NCBI GenBank assembly: GCA_902464635.1
Contig: CABQKC010000007.1
Span: 12,730 to 76,729 of the forward strand
Length of the DNA: 64,000 bases
Origin: an uncultured Caryophanales bacterium
Lineage (GTDB): Bacteria; Bacillota_I; Bacilli_A; RFN20; CAG-826
Reading direction: 5' to 3'
The notes below the pieces were generated by a model. The model was not told the origin of the DNA. It was given only the letters and a program-made list of their open reading frames with translations, and did not search any database. Position numbers and translations under genes: made by a program. Of this stretch, positions 26,733-36,749 are shown piece after piece; position 1 is the first letter of the stretch, and the number at the start of each line of letters is the position of its first letter.

Positions 26733-28250
26733 CTATCTAGCTAGCATCTTTGGACGGCTGTTATACATATTGATAAAGGAAACAACTAGGAAGATGATTC
26801 CTTTGGCTAGATATCTATAATCAGCAATGCCGATAGCCCTGAACAATTCATCGAGGAAGATGCAGAAGAATGCCCCGATAACAGCGCAGCTTACCCTAGA
26901 TCTAGGTCCACCAGAAGTAGTCATGCCGCCAAATACAATGGCGATAACTACATTGAGTCCGATAGTATCCAAGATAGTTCCGGTCGAATAAGAGCTTCCG
27001 GATTTTGACATCGCAAACAAGAAGCCACATAATCCAAGACCAACTCCAGAAATTGCAAACGAGATGATGCCAGCTTTCATCAAGGAAATACCGTTAAATT
27101 TGGCAGCTGTTGCATTTGAACCGATAAATTTGTTCTTACGTCCAATCTTTGTGTAATTGAAGATGGCCCACAACAACAAGAAGAAGCAAACTAGGAAGCA
27201 AGCATATATAAGAGTTGTCGTATTGGAGTTGCTAGAAGAGAGTCCTCCGTCAATAAACAATTGGTTGCCAACTGATTGAAGGATAACTGCATGTATAGCA
27301 TTTAATATATTCATCATTGTCAAAGTCATGACCATGACTGGGAGATTCAATATATTGGCTAAAACAGCGTTTACAATTCCTAATAAGGCACCTAACAAAA
27401 TGGCAACTATAAATGAAACGAAGGCGTTATGGGTAGAGTTCCATAAAATACCTGCGACAGAAGCACACATTAATGATGCCGGACCAAGCGACATATCAAA
27501 TGATCCGCTAGAATAGATGAATACGGCTCCGGTTGCAACTACCGCGATGAATACGCCATTATTGATGACATTAGTCAAGTCTCCACCATATCCAGTTATG
27601 GATTTAGCGATGAAGAAGGCAACAATAAGGCACACTAGCATCAAGAATGGGATTAAGTTTATCCAAGTTGATTTATTGCAAATCATCTTCTTGAAAGAGA
27701 AAGTAGAAACAAATACACCGAATAGTTTTTCTGTTTCTAGAATTGGGGCAGCCTTGCTTCCTTTTATCATCTTATGGAGTTCGATGTAATCGTTATAAAG
27801 GAATTCAATTAAGGTATTCTCGTCTTTAATAGCTAAGTCAAAGGCATTATTTTCCTTGATACGAGCACGTTTAGCAACGACTTTTGCCCCTTTAATCGAG
27901 TTTTTATATTCGACATCATCAAATTTTGTTTTGTTTTGGATGGAATTGTATTTAGATTGGATTTCTTCTAAATGGGATTTACTAGTTGCATCTAGCTCAG
28001 ATAAAGTAACCTTATGTTTGGCTTCGAGTTCCTTTTTAGAAGCATCGACTTTAGACTTTAATTCTTTCTTTAAGGAAACAAATTCAGTCCTTAAATCCTT
28101 TAATAAAGATGAGATTTCTTCTTTCCTAGAAGCTCTTTCTTCCTTGCTTAACAAGGAGAATTCGTTAGCCTTGGAAATAAGATTAGAAGAGAAGCTAATA
28201 CCCTTAGGTGAATTTAGGGTCAAGTTTTGCTTAGTTAATGTATTTTCCAT
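26733..28250 (-). CDS. ABC importer permease with N-terminal coiled-coil extension
   Basis: 505 residues. Residues ~190-505 are an RbsC-type permease (FIYSSGSFDMSLGPASL, IVFGGMTTSGGPRSR). The first ~190 residues are a cytoplasmic extension very rich in Lys, Glu and Ser with heptad-like spacing (~30-165, for example LLKDLRTEFVSLKKELKSKV), predicted to be coiled coil. Normal RbsC proteins are ~320 residues and lack this. The partner ATPase carries a comparable insertion, so the two may dock. The gene lies nine bases after the ATPase gene. Confidence 0.9.
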   Translation of the reverse strand: MENTLTKQNLTLNSPKGISFSSNLISKANEFSLLSKEERASRKEEISSLLKDLRTEFVSLKKELKSKVDASKKELEAKHKVTLSELDATSKSHLEEIQSKYNSIQNKTKFDDVEYKNSIKGAKVVAKRARIKENNAFDLAIKDENTLIEFLYNDYIELHKMIKGSKAAPILETEKLFGVFVSTFSFKKMICNKSTWINLIPFLMLVCLIVAFFIAKSITGYGGDLTNVINNGVFIAVVATGAVFIYSSGSFDMSLGPASLMCASVAGILWNSTHNAFVSFIVAILLGALLGIVNAVLANILNLPVMVMTLTMMNILNAIHAVILQSVGNQLFIDGGLSSSNSNTTTLIYACFLVCFFLLLWAIFNYTKIGRKNKFIGSNATAAKFNGISLMKAGIISFAISGVGLGLCGFLFAMSKSGSSYSTGTILDTIGLNVVIAIVFGGMTTSGGPRSRVSCAVIGAFFCIFLDELFRAIGIADYRYLAKGIIFLVVSFINMYNSRPKMLAR

Positions 28251-28259
28251 AAATCCTCC

Positions 28260-30329
28260 TTAAATCATGTATTTGACGATTTCTTCTTGGGTCAAATCTT
28301 TGCTTCTATTAAATTCGGTTTCGATACGGCCGTCTTTCATAATCAAGATCCTATCGCTCATACCGATTAATTCAGGCAATTCCTCAGAAATCATGATGAT
28401 GGACTTGCCTTCTTTTTTCATCTGGTATAGCAATTGGTAAATGAATTGCTTGACACCGATATCGACGCCTCTAGTCGGGCAATCTAATATCAATATCTCT
28501 GAATCATTAGCAACCCATTTGGCAAATGATACTTTTTGTTTATTGCCACCAGAAAGGGTATTTACTAATTGTTGCGAACTATTGCATTTAATTTGAAGGT
28601 CCCTAATTTGCTTATTGACCAATTTCTTTTCAGGTCCTTTGAAGACGAAGAAATTGAGTTTGGCAATGTTATTGATCGAAGCAATGGCAATGTTATCGAA
28701 TATATTTGATTTAGTAGCCAAGGCTTCGACATCTCTATTTTTGGAGAGGTAGCCTATCTTATGTTTCATGGCCCCTACTTCACTAGTTACTTGATAGCTT
28801 AGGCCTTTGCCAGTATAGACAAATCCACCTTCAAGCTTGATGTTACCAAACAAGGCTTTTCCCAAATCGTGCATACCGCAATCAGAAAGGCCGCCGATCC
28901 CAAGTATTTCGCCTTTATGTAATTCAAGGTCAACGTGCTTGAGTTTATTTCCTTTGATACCATCGACTATCTTCAAGACGACCTCATCGCTATAGGAGCC
29001 ATCATAATCAGCTCTATAGTAATCGCCTTTTAATTCACGTCCAATCATGTATTTCTTGATTAGGTCAGGATCGAATTCATTCTTTTCCTTGCTTAAATTT
29101 GCAACGATGTCACCATCTCTAAGTACGGTCAAGGTATCGCACTTATCCATTAATTCATCTAAGTCATGGGAGATAAACAAGACTGAACGTCCTTCATTTT
29201 TGAGCTCTTCCATCTTCTTATATAATAAGTTGCGTCCGACTTCGCTTAAGGCAGTTGTAGTTTCGTCAACGATGAATATTTCTGGATTCTTGTTTAGGCA
29301 TTTGGCAATTTCAATCAATTTACGGTCTTGCATGTCATAGGCAAATGTTGGGGCACCTGGATAAATGTGGTTGACTCCAATCTTATGTAATGCATTCCCG
29401 GCATATTTCTTTAATTTCTTGCCATTGACAAATAAGCCAAAGATAGCGTTCAAGCATACTTTCCTAATAGCTTTCAAGGTTTTTGAAGAGACATGCTCTT
29501 TTAAATTTGAGCAGGCATTCAAATAATGGTTCTTCAAATAAGTGACATCATTCTTAATCCAAAGCCTTCTTAGATATGATTCGTCATCATTTTTCTTAAC
29601 GGCGGCTTTATATTCTTGTTTAGCCATCTTTATGGCGTATTCTCTTCTCCTAGAAACTAAGACTGGATCAAGATTTTCCTTATTCTCATTATATTTGACA
29701 TTGATAAAATCGATTTTAGATTGGAATGAAGCAAAAGATTCGGTTGCTTTCTTGTCAAATCTTTCATCTTCTTTAATTATCTTAGCGGGATTGCCTTTTA
29801 CCAAAGTTTCATTTAATTCAAGATATTTAGCTTTTAAAGAAGCAAGCATTTCCTTTATTAACTTCTTCTTTTCTTTCTTGCTTTCGATAGAGCTAAGTTT
29901 TTCATTATATTGATTATATAAGTCATCAAATTCCTTTAATGACAAATCAAATAATGGAGAGAAATTCTCTACCTTCTTGCTTTCAAAATAATTCTCCCCG
30001 GAGAAATTAGAAAGTTCCCCTAGATAGATATTCTCGGCAACAGAAATATTGCCAATAGTACCGTTTTCCTGGACTATGATACCAATGCCGCCATTCAAGG
30101 CTTCGACCATGGAAGATGGTTTCCATTCTTTGCCATGGTATTCCATTTGGCCACTAGTTGCTTCATAAATTCCAGTCATGATAGCAGACATTGTTGACTT
30201 TCCAGAGCCATTTTCGCCGATGAATCCGCGAATTTCACCTGGATAGATTGCAATGTCGACATCATTAAGGGCAATAGTAGGTCCAAACTGTTTTACAATG
30301 TGACTTGCTTTAAAAATCGGTTCCTTCAT
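28260..30329 (-). CDS. RbsA-type double ATPase with ~200-aa helical insertion
   Basis: 689 residues against ~500 for RbsA/MglA. Domain 1 has Walker A GENGSGKST (38-46), Q-loop Gln near 87 and Walker B IFIVDETTTAL (351-361); its signature is replaced by FAYDMQDRKLIEIAKCL. Between Q-loop and signature (~105-315) sits a charged coiled-coil insertion. Domain 2 has a degenerate Walker A (GGLSDCGMHDL, as in RbsA), an intact LSGGNKQKV (592-600) and Walker B ILILDCPTRGVD, where the catalytic Glu is Cys. Domain 1 must therefore be the hydrolytic site. It is the first gene of the 14-gene operon, behind the divergent promoter region. Confidence 0.92.
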   Translation of the reverse strand: MKEPIFKASHIVKQFGPTIALNDVDIAIYPGEIRGFIGENGSGKSTMSAIMTGIYEATSGQMEYHGKEWKPSSMVEALNGGIGIIVQENGTIGNISVAENIYLGELSNFSGENYFESKKVENFSPLFDLSLKEFDDLYNQYNEKLSSIESKKEKKKLIKEMLASLKAKYLELNETLVKGNPAKIIKEDERFDKKATESFASFQSKIDFINVKYNENKENLDPVLVSRRREYAIKMAKQEYKAAVKKNDDESYLRRLWIKNDVTYLKNHYLNACSNLKEHVSSKTLKAIRKVCLNAIFGLFVNGKKLKKYAGNALHKIGVNHIYPGAPTFAYDMQDRKLIEIAKCLNKNPEIFIVDETTTALSEVGRNLLYKKMEELKNEGRSVLFISHDLDELMDKCDTLTVLRDGDIVANLSKEKNEFDPDLIKKYMIGRELKGDYYRADYDGSYSDEVVLKIVDGIKGNKLKHVDLELHKGEILGIGGLSDCGMHDLGKALFGNIKLEGGFVYTGKGLSYQVTSEVGAMKHKIGYLSKNRDVEALATKSNIFDNIAIASINNIAKLNFFVFKGPEKKLVNKQIRDLQIKCNSSQQLVNTLSGGNKQKVSFAKWVANDSEILILDCPTRGVDIGVKQFIYQLLYQMKKEGKSIIMISEELPELIGMSDRILIMKDGRIETEFNRSKDLTQEEIVKYMI

Positions 30330-30517
30330 GATTTACCTCATTCTTTGACGATGACATTTTATTATTAAGCAAGTCTAGTTTTAACTCTATATTTTAACTG
30401 AAGTTACTCAATTTTTTGTATTCTATAACGTTTTACCGATATAACAATTGATTTACAATGTCAAAAAAGTGAGTATTTCTAATTGAAGAATGTAATCGCT
30501 TACTTTACAATCTAGAC
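30330..30517. promoter_or_regulatory. Divergent control region between the sugar operon and its AraC regulator
   Basis: For the minus-strand operon a -35 TTGACA (30464-30459) and -10 TATATC (30443-30438) are 15 bases apart; the -10 is part of a TTACCGATA element at 30433-30441. The rex promoter is built the same way. A cre-like site TGTAATCGCTTACT (30491-30504, one mismatch from consensus) lies just before the araC start. AraC-type repeats could not be assigned with confidence. Confidence 0.5.
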
Positions 30518-32884
30518 ATGAAAAACGAAACAATGCTAATTAATTTCGAGAACAAGATCCCAATGAGTTTCTCGATTGTCAAATTCGATACCATCTACCG
30601 CCATATGCATAACATGGCTCAGCTACTTCTTATATTAGATGGGGAATGCGATATATTTATAGGGAATAGGTGTTACCATGCATCTAGCGATGATTTAGTT
30701 ATCATTAACCCCCAGCAATCCCACCACATCATCAGCCAAGATGTCGCGACTTTGATTTCCGTATTAATTGATGTTAATGGGTTCTCTATCGATGGAGGGG
30801 GTGACAATATTTATTTTAACCTCAATTCGATGGAAGTAAAAAATAACCCTAGATACAACACGATTCGTTACCTTTTATATTCAATAATTGCCTATAATAC
30901 GATGGAAAATGTCAATTCTATCTATACCAATAGGGCTATTGCCTATTCTTTCTTTGCCCAGCTAGTCAATGATTTTAAAGTCGTCGCGCCGAAAGAAACT
31001 ACTTTAAATAAAGAATCCTTAGATACGATAAATAAGATAAATGGATATCTAAACGACCATTACAGAGAGAAGATAACCCTTACTTATCTAAGCGAGAAAT
31101 TCAATTATTCCGTATCTTATCTATCTAGGTTATATAAGAATTCCTATGGGCTTAACTTCATTGATATCTATGATAATTTAAGAATCAACCATTCTTTGAA
31201 TGATTTGCTTCAAGGCAATAAAACCGTCCAGGAAATTAGCGATGAGCATGGTTTTGAAGATGTAAGAAGCTATGTACGTGCCTTTAAGAAAATAAATGGG
31301 ACTACCCCCAATCAATATAGACAAAAATATGAGCGTAAGGCAATCAAACTCATCAATACAGACAATAAATTGTTCAGGAAGCAGGCATTAGACAAAATAT
31401 TATCCAAGTATGAACAATATGGCTCTCCTAATGCTCATAAAGATAATTCAGTCAGGGCAACAGAAATGCTTATCCCAATCGATTTAAAAGGAAAGACTAG
31501 GAAGATTAAATGCAAGGGTAACGAGGTACTAGAATTATTCGGGCCTAGCGATTTAGTTAATGAACTTGTTACAAAAGGATTAAGCGAAGCGAAAAAGGAT
31601 CTAGATTATAAATATCTACTCATCCCCCATATCCTAGCCAAGCAGACACATATATTAAATAGAGATGAATATAATCAATGGAATATCAATTACGTCTATT
31701 TCTCACATATACTAAATAAGATAATAGAGAATAATGCCTTGCCTTATCTAATATTTGAATATAATGAGGATTTATTAAATGTCGATGAATTCTATACTTT
31801 GGTAAATCAAATGCTAGATTATATGGATGTCGTCTTTAAAGATAAGCTTGATGGGGCGATGATTTCTTTTTCCAAGACTAGGAAGCCTAATAAATATACT
31901 GATCCCAATAGCGAAGAATCCATCACTTTATATAATTCTTTATTCCAGACAGTTAGAAGAAGAGAGAATAAATATAAGATAGGTACACCTCTATTCTATA
32001 GGAAAGATATTGAATCTCACGATGGGTATTTCTCTTTCCTAGATAGGATAAAGAAATTAGATTTAGATTTTGATTTTATTCCGATTAAATATGTAGATGA
32101 TTTTAGTGATGATTCAAATCTAAGCAAGAACCGTCATGAAATGGCAGATTTCATATCCTATCTAAAGCAAAATAATGGATTTATCGAGAATAAGATGTTC
32201 TTCCATGGGGTTAATTTTACTAATAATGAATCCCTATTAAATGACACCTTATATGCATCGAGCTATCTAATTGAAAACTTCATCGAGAATGAAAAGGATT
32301 TGTCTAGTTTCTCAAAAAATAGTTTTGTAGATAGAACTTCAGTAAGTGCCTATGATGCAAATCAATATCATGGCAAAGACGGGATGCTTACTTATGATTA
32401 TATTAAGAAGAGTTCCTATAATGCCTATTGTTTATTGTCCAAATTAGAAAACAATGTATTATCTAATTCCTCTAATTACCTAGTAACCATAAACGAGAAT
32501 AGATTGGTAATATTGTTGAACAATTATAACCACTACTCCGATTTGTTCGCCGATAAGGAATATTTCCAGATATCTAACTTAAATAGATATACTTGCTTCC
32601 CTAAATCCACGAATATTACCTATAAATTAAAGATTAATAACCTTAATTACAATTCTGCCAAAATAAAAATATCAACCATATCAAAAAAGAGCGGTTCTAG
32701 TTATGATAAATGGCTGGATATGGGCGGGAATAAATTGCTTAACAAAGATGAAATCGAAGTTTTGAAGCATCTTAGTGAGATAGATTATTCTAGTAGGGAA
32801 GAATTCATTACTAGCGAGGTACTAGAATTAAATGTTACAGTCGGTCCACTTGAAACCAAATTAGTCGAAATCAAATTCAATTAA
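30518..32884 (+). CDS. AraC-family regulator fused to a degenerate GH39 (beta-xylosidase-like) domain
   Basis: 788 residues. A cupin-like sensor (~25-80; YRHMHNMAQLLLILDGECDIF) and AraC/XylS double helix-turn-helix (~172-272; LSEKFNYSVSYLSRLYKNSYG and ISDEHGFEDVRSYVRAFKK) are followed by ~440 residues resembling GH39 beta-xylosidases. The closing SSYDKWLDMGGNKLLNKDEI and LETKLVEIK segment is typical of that family. The barrel lacks the NEP acid/base motif where expected (ISFSKTRKPNKY instead), so it is probably a ligand sensor and not an enzyme. Transcribed away from the sugar operon, it is the obvious activator. The only large plus-strand gene here. Confidence 0.88.
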   Translation: MKNETMLINFENKIPMSFSIVKFDTIYRHMHNMAQLLLILDGECDIFIGNRCYHASSDDLVIINPQQSHHIISQDVATLISVLIDVNGFSIDGGGDNIYFNLNSMEVKNNPRYNTIRYLLYSIIAYNTMENVNSIYTNRAIAYSFFAQLVNDFKVVAPKETTLNKESLDTINKINGYLNDHYREKITLTYLSEKFNYSVSYLSRLYKNSYGLNFIDIYDNLRINHSLNDLLQGNKTVQEISDEHGFEDVRSYVRAFKKINGTTPNQYRQKYERKAIKLINTDNKLFRKQALDKILSKYEQYGSPNAHKDNSVRATEMLIPIDLKGKTRKIKCKGNEVLELFGPSDLVNELVTKGLSEAKKDLDYKYLLIPHILAKQTHILNRDEYNQWNINYVYFSHILNKIIENNALPYLIFEYNEDLLNVDEFYTLVNQMLDYMDVVFKDKLDGAMISFSKTRKPNKYTDPNSEESITLYNSLFQTVRRRENKYKIGTPLFYRKDIESHDGYFSFLDRIKKLDLDFDFIPIKYVDDFSDDSNLSKNRHEMADFISYLKQNNGFIENKMFFHGVNFTNNESLLNDTLYASSYLIENFIENEKDLSSFSKNSFVDRTSVSAYDANQYHGKDGMLTYDYIKKSSYNAYCLLSKLENNVLSNSSNYLVTINENRLVILLNNYNHYSDLFADKEYFQISNLNRYTCFPKSTNITYKLKINNLNYNSAKIKISTISKKSGSSYDKWLDMGGNKLLNKDEIEVLKHLSEIDYSSREEFITSEVLELNVTVGPLETKLVEIKFN

Positions 32885-32912
32885 TCTATATATCTATATT
32901 ATATATAAGATA

Positions 32913-33251
32913 TTAATAGTTCTTTAATCTATAAGTCGAATATGCAAGCGCGAATATCCCTAATAAAAATAAGCATATTCCAGTTATTATAAAAGGCACG
33001 AAGGAAGTGCTGTCCTTATTGATATTTTCAATGAATGAACAGCAAAACATAACTATCCCAGCTATGATAGAAAGGACTCCTGTAATGATACCTCCAATGC
33101 AATTATGTTTATGGTTTCTTTCGATAATTGCAGAGGCTTTTTCGTCTATAACTACTTCGTGATTATTAGACAAAGGGCAACCGCAATGAGGGCAAGTAGG
33201 TGCTTTATCACTTATTTCTTTATGACATTCAGGACATTTAATTAAAGCCAT
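32913..33251 (-). CDS. Zinc-ribbon membrane protein
   Basis: 112 residues. An N-terminal zinc ribbon (CPECHKEISDKAPTCPHCG, residues 5-23) is followed by a linker and two hydrophobic helices. The ribbon and short polar ends probably face the cytoplasm. Such zinc_ribbon_2 proteins are common in Bacillota and have no defined role. The gene is convergent with the AraC gene and stands alone. Confidence 0.82.
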   Translation of the reverse strand: MALIKCPECHKEISDKAPTCPHCGCPLSNNHEVVIDEKASAIIERNHKHNCIGGIITGVLSIIAGIVMFCCSFIENINKDSTSFVPFIITGICLFLLGIFALAYSTYRLKNY

Positions 33252-33351
33252 ATGGTTTCCTCCGGATTTTTTCTAATTTTAAAATAGTATAGATGTTTTG
33301 TGCAAGGTTATTAAATTTGCGATTAGATAAATAGCGTTTCCTCAAGTTAAA

Positions 33352-33390
33352 AGGCCTACTGCATCACCTAACTGATTTAGCAATAGGCCT
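33352..33390 (-). terminator. Terminator of the large surface protein gene
   Basis: An 11-bp stem with one mismatch (AGGCCTATTGC on the minus strand with GCAGTAGGCCT), a 17-base loop and then TTTT, 8 bases past the stop. Confidence 0.75.
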
Positions 33391-33397
33391 AAAAATA

Positions 33398-36300
33398 TTA
33401 TTTTTTCTTAAATATTCCTTTAGTAGCTAATATCAAGTCATTAAAGGACTTTTTCTTAATTACAAACCAGAATAATGAGAATCCCGCTAGAGAAGCAGCG
33501 ACAGTAGAACCAATTACAATTCCTGCAATCGCACCTCCTGATAATCCGCTATTTGGATTTAGAGGAATATCTTCATATTTAGCAATCAAGACCATTTCTT
33601 TTGTAACGGTGAAGGTATATTCAGGATCAGTAGAAACTATATTCCCGTCTGCATCAAACCATCCTGCAAATCTTTTTCCTTCTTTTGGAGGTTCAGCAAC
33701 AATAGTCACTTTATCACCTTCTTTATAGAACCCACCTTCTCCATCGCTAGAAGCATTCCCGCCGGTAATGGTAATTTTATGGGTACCAATCTTAGCAATC
33801 CTAAGATCATCTATAAGCTTGCCATCTTCATCGAAATGATGCTTGCAGATTGAGCAATCTTGATGACCTTTGACACCGAATTCTTCGGTAGTTGGGGCAA
33901 CTTCATTAATCCAAGAACCAAATGAATGGGATTCTATATCTTTTTTATGATCACAGTTATGGCATTCATAATAATGAGATGAATCATCTGCTGAATGGGT
34001 AGACTTATAATCATGAATTATAGTTTCTTCCAAAGTGATTTCGTTTTTACAGGCTTCGTCAAGGAATAATTTGCCACATTCACTTCTTTTACATTCATAA
34101 TAGGCAATATTACCATCTTTGCCGTTCTTGCCATTTTCATCAGCTTTAATTACTTCGTTAGCTTCAACATGTTTGACTTTATGGGATGCTTTAATTACTG
34201 CATCTTTTTCATTCCAAACAATCTCACATTCACGTCCAACGAATTCCTTTTTACAATCTAAGCAGAGATATTTGTCATGCTTTCCATCACTAGTGCAGGT
34301 CTCTTCAAATCCTGCTTCTTTTAAGGTGACATTATCATGAGTGCAATCAGTTGCTAAAGGGAGTTTGAATTTGATGGTGACTTCTTTATTGTCTGCACTA
34401 CTAGTCATTTCTAGCGACGTTCCTCTAGTTATATTAAAGTCACATAGCCACCTATTAGGATCATTGATTCTTGAATTAGCAAACATCATTCCATCAGGTG
34501 CTATTAATTTAAGAGTAACGTAAACGTGTATATGCCCTAGAAATGTTCCATCTCCAACTACATTATCAAAATTAACAACTTCAAAGTCTAATCCATTGTT
34601 TTCTTTTATGGAAATTTCTTCAATTTTGTTACCAATAATTGTCTTCCCAAATTCAACATCGACCTTCTGGACTACATCTTCTAAAGGCATCATTACATGT
34701 ATTTTTATTACTTGAGTCGATTCATCAAGTTCCTTATGTAGCAATATCCCGTTTTTAATATTTATTTCGATTGCATCTATTCCTTCAGATGGGAATTTGT
34801 GGTTTGCTTGTGACTTTATTTGATAAATCATCAAGCTATTGGAGTCAATTTTAATTTGATAGGCATTGTTAATGTTGCAAACAAAATCAGCATCTTTTGT
34901 TTTAGACCCAATTGAATAAATATCCCCACGGTTAATCACATTTCCTTTTGTAACAGTTGGATAGAAGAAAGGTTCAAATGACATTCCCCTTCTATATTTA
35001 GGGATTTCTAATTCAAAGCTCCTAACTATTTCTTCGACATGACAATCTTTACAAATTCCATTTTCAAAATTGTGGTCAATAAATTCGCCATATTCATGAT
35101 TACAGGTGTGTCCGTCCTTACTATAGTTACAAATTGCTCTTTGAGCACAAGTTGCAACTCCTCCAGTCGGGGCATGTCTATAGCTTGTATCTTCTATATT
35201 ACAAGTGGCGCATCTAAGGATGTGTTGTTCTCCTCCGCCACCAACAAAAGTTAGAACCTTAAATTCATATTTATGCCCAATAGCAGGTAAATATGCTTCA
35301 TTGCAATCGATACAAATTCCTTGTTCGGTGCAAGTAGGATTTCCACCCCTATGTTCTTCTTTAACTAGATTTCCATTTGAATCATATTTAAGAGCACCAC
35401 ATTCGCATTTATATATGTGTTTACTTGAATCGGTCGGATCTTTTACACATTTATAATCATGGACTCCACTTGCATTAATAACTTCCCCACAAGTCTTGCA
35501 GCTAACCGTGCAATTCCCATAGTAATCATGTTCACCTATATCGGAATTAACATCAAAATAAGGTGATACACCTGGACAACTCGGATCGCTACAAGTAGTC
35601 CTGCCGTGATGCGTGCCATCAATACATTCTATATCTCCATAAGTATGTTCGTGGCCACCAGAAACGCCATTAATATTCAATGGGATTTTACAAGTTTTCC
35701 CGTTTGCAGCAGTCGCAATAACATAAGCAGTTCCACTATTCATGCTATTTTTAGCGGTCAATTTGTAGTAACAATTAGATTCAGAAAAGACATTTGACGA
35801 CTCTATTTCTAATCCTATTGGAGCATTTATTGCTTCATAGGTATAAGGGGTAGCCGCGCCAACAATCCAGAATCCAGTATGAACTGAACCGCCTATTCTT
35901 CCAGAGACCGCTTCTCCAATTCGAGGGGTAATAGATGTTCCACCCCCAATATAATCCATACCTCTAATGAGGATAAAATCTAGTAATATATATTTGCTAA
36001 TTTTGTTATATCCGGCTACATCCCATAATTCTATGTCTTTTCCTTTTCCTAGGTTTAGACCAGTTATTTTAGTATGGTCATTAAGATAAGAAAGGTCTCT
36101 GCTTAATTCGTATCCTGATTCAGGAAGAATTTTAAACCTAATAACAAAAGACTCATTTTCATCGACTATTTCTTTGCTAACCGCGTCCCAAGAACCAGTT
36201 CCAGACGATGACCAAAGCATATAGCCTTGTCCTTTTCTCCAGACAATCTCTAAAGAAACGCTATATTTAGAATTAGCAGGGACAGTAAGCACCTTATTTG

Positions 36301-36508
36301 CTTCATCTACAAAATCAAATAAAGAAGCAACTGAATCACCTATATCAACTTTATTAAGTGAGAACTCTATATCGCTAATAAAATTTGAGCTTGCGTTTGT
36401 TTCTTTTGCTGTTGCAGTTAACCTTGTTCCCAATAATAAAGAAACACAAGCAAATAGACCTCCAAAAAAAGATACTAATTTGGATTTGGTTTTCCTTAAT
36501 CGAATCAT
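33398..36508 (-). CDS. Large cell-surface protein with Cys/His modules and InlB-like B-repeat
   Basis: 1036 residues. A signal peptide (~1-34, hydrophobic core FFGGLFACVSLLLG, cleavage near ATA-KE) is followed by ~250 residues of beta-rich sequence. About ten short Cys/His modules then follow (for example CTVSCKTCG, YKCECGA, CTEQGICIDC, HILRCATCN, YECHNCDHK). Near the C-terminus is an InlB/FN3-like repeat (GGFYKEGDKVTIVAEPP with GKRFAGWFDADGN and YTFTVTKEMVLIAKY). A membrane helix (AGIVIGSTVAASLAGFSLFW) and a basic tail anchor it; there is no LPXTG. The modules look like extracellular metal-binding or disulfide units. It is probably an adhesin; target unknown. Confidence 0.82.
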   Translation of the reverse strand: MIRLRKTKSKLVSFFGGLFACVSLLLGTRLTATAKETNASSNFISDIEFSLNKVDIGDSVASLFDFVDEANKVLTVPANSKYSVSLEIVWRKGQGYMLWSSSGTGSWDAVSKEIVDENESFVIRFKILPESGYELSRDLSYLNDHTKITGLNLGKGKDIELWDVAGYNKISKYILLDFILIRGMDYIGGGTSITPRIGEAVSGRIGGSVHTGFWIVGAATPYTYEAINAPIGLEIESSNVFSESNCYYKLTAKNSMNSGTAYVIATAANGKTCKIPLNINGVSGGHEHTYGDIECIDGTHHGRTTCSDPSCPGVSPYFDVNSDIGEHDYYGNCTVSCKTCGEVINASGVHDYKCVKDPTDSSKHIYKCECGALKYDSNGNLVKEEHRGGNPTCTEQGICIDCNEAYLPAIGHKYEFKVLTFVGGGGEQHILRCATCNIEDTSYRHAPTGGVATCAQRAICNYSKDGHTCNHEYGEFIDHNFENGICKDCHVEEIVRSFELEIPKYRRGMSFEPFFYPTVTKGNVINRGDIYSIGSKTKDADFVCNINNAYQIKIDSNSLMIYQIKSQANHKFPSEGIDAIEINIKNGILLHKELDESTQVIKIHVMMPLEDVVQKVDVEFGKTIIGNKIEEISIKENNGLDFEVVNFDNVVGDGTFLGHIHVYVTLKLIAPDGMMFANSRINDPNRWLCDFNITRGTSLEMTSSADNKEVTIKFKLPLATDCTHDNVTLKEAGFEETCTSDGKHDKYLCLDCKKEFVGRECEIVWNEKDAVIKASHKVKHVEANEVIKADENGKNGKDGNIAYYECKRSECGKLFLDEACKNEITLEETIIHDYKSTHSADDSSHYYECHNCDHKKDIESHSFGSWINEVAPTTEEFGVKGHQDCSICKHHFDEDGKLIDDLRIAKIGTHKITITGGNASSDGEGGFYKEGDKVTIVAEPPKEGKRFAGWFDADGNIVSTDPEYTFTVTKEMVLIAKYEDIPLNPNSGLSGGAIAGIVIGSTVAASLAGFSLFWFVIKKKSFNDLILATKGIFKKK

Positions 36509-36749
36509 AGATTCTCTCCTTTTTTATAGCCGTAAGGCAATAAATCTTATTCAAAATAAAATGAATACAACGAGTAACACTAAATTGATGATGGACTAAC
36601 TTCCAAAACCATAAATTTATAAATCCGTGCGACCCATGTATTCAAATTCATGTGAAAACTTTAGCAAAAGCAAAGATAAAGCACAATACCCAAATGGGTA
36701 CCTTTTGATAAAATATTTCAATTTTTAGGATGAGAAATTACATCATTTT

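Noticed and set aside
28260..30329. Possible SMC/recombination protein because of coiled coil
   Set aside because: Two ABC halves with RbsA-type motifs and adjacent RbsC-like permeases and a binding protein identify it as an importer ATPase.
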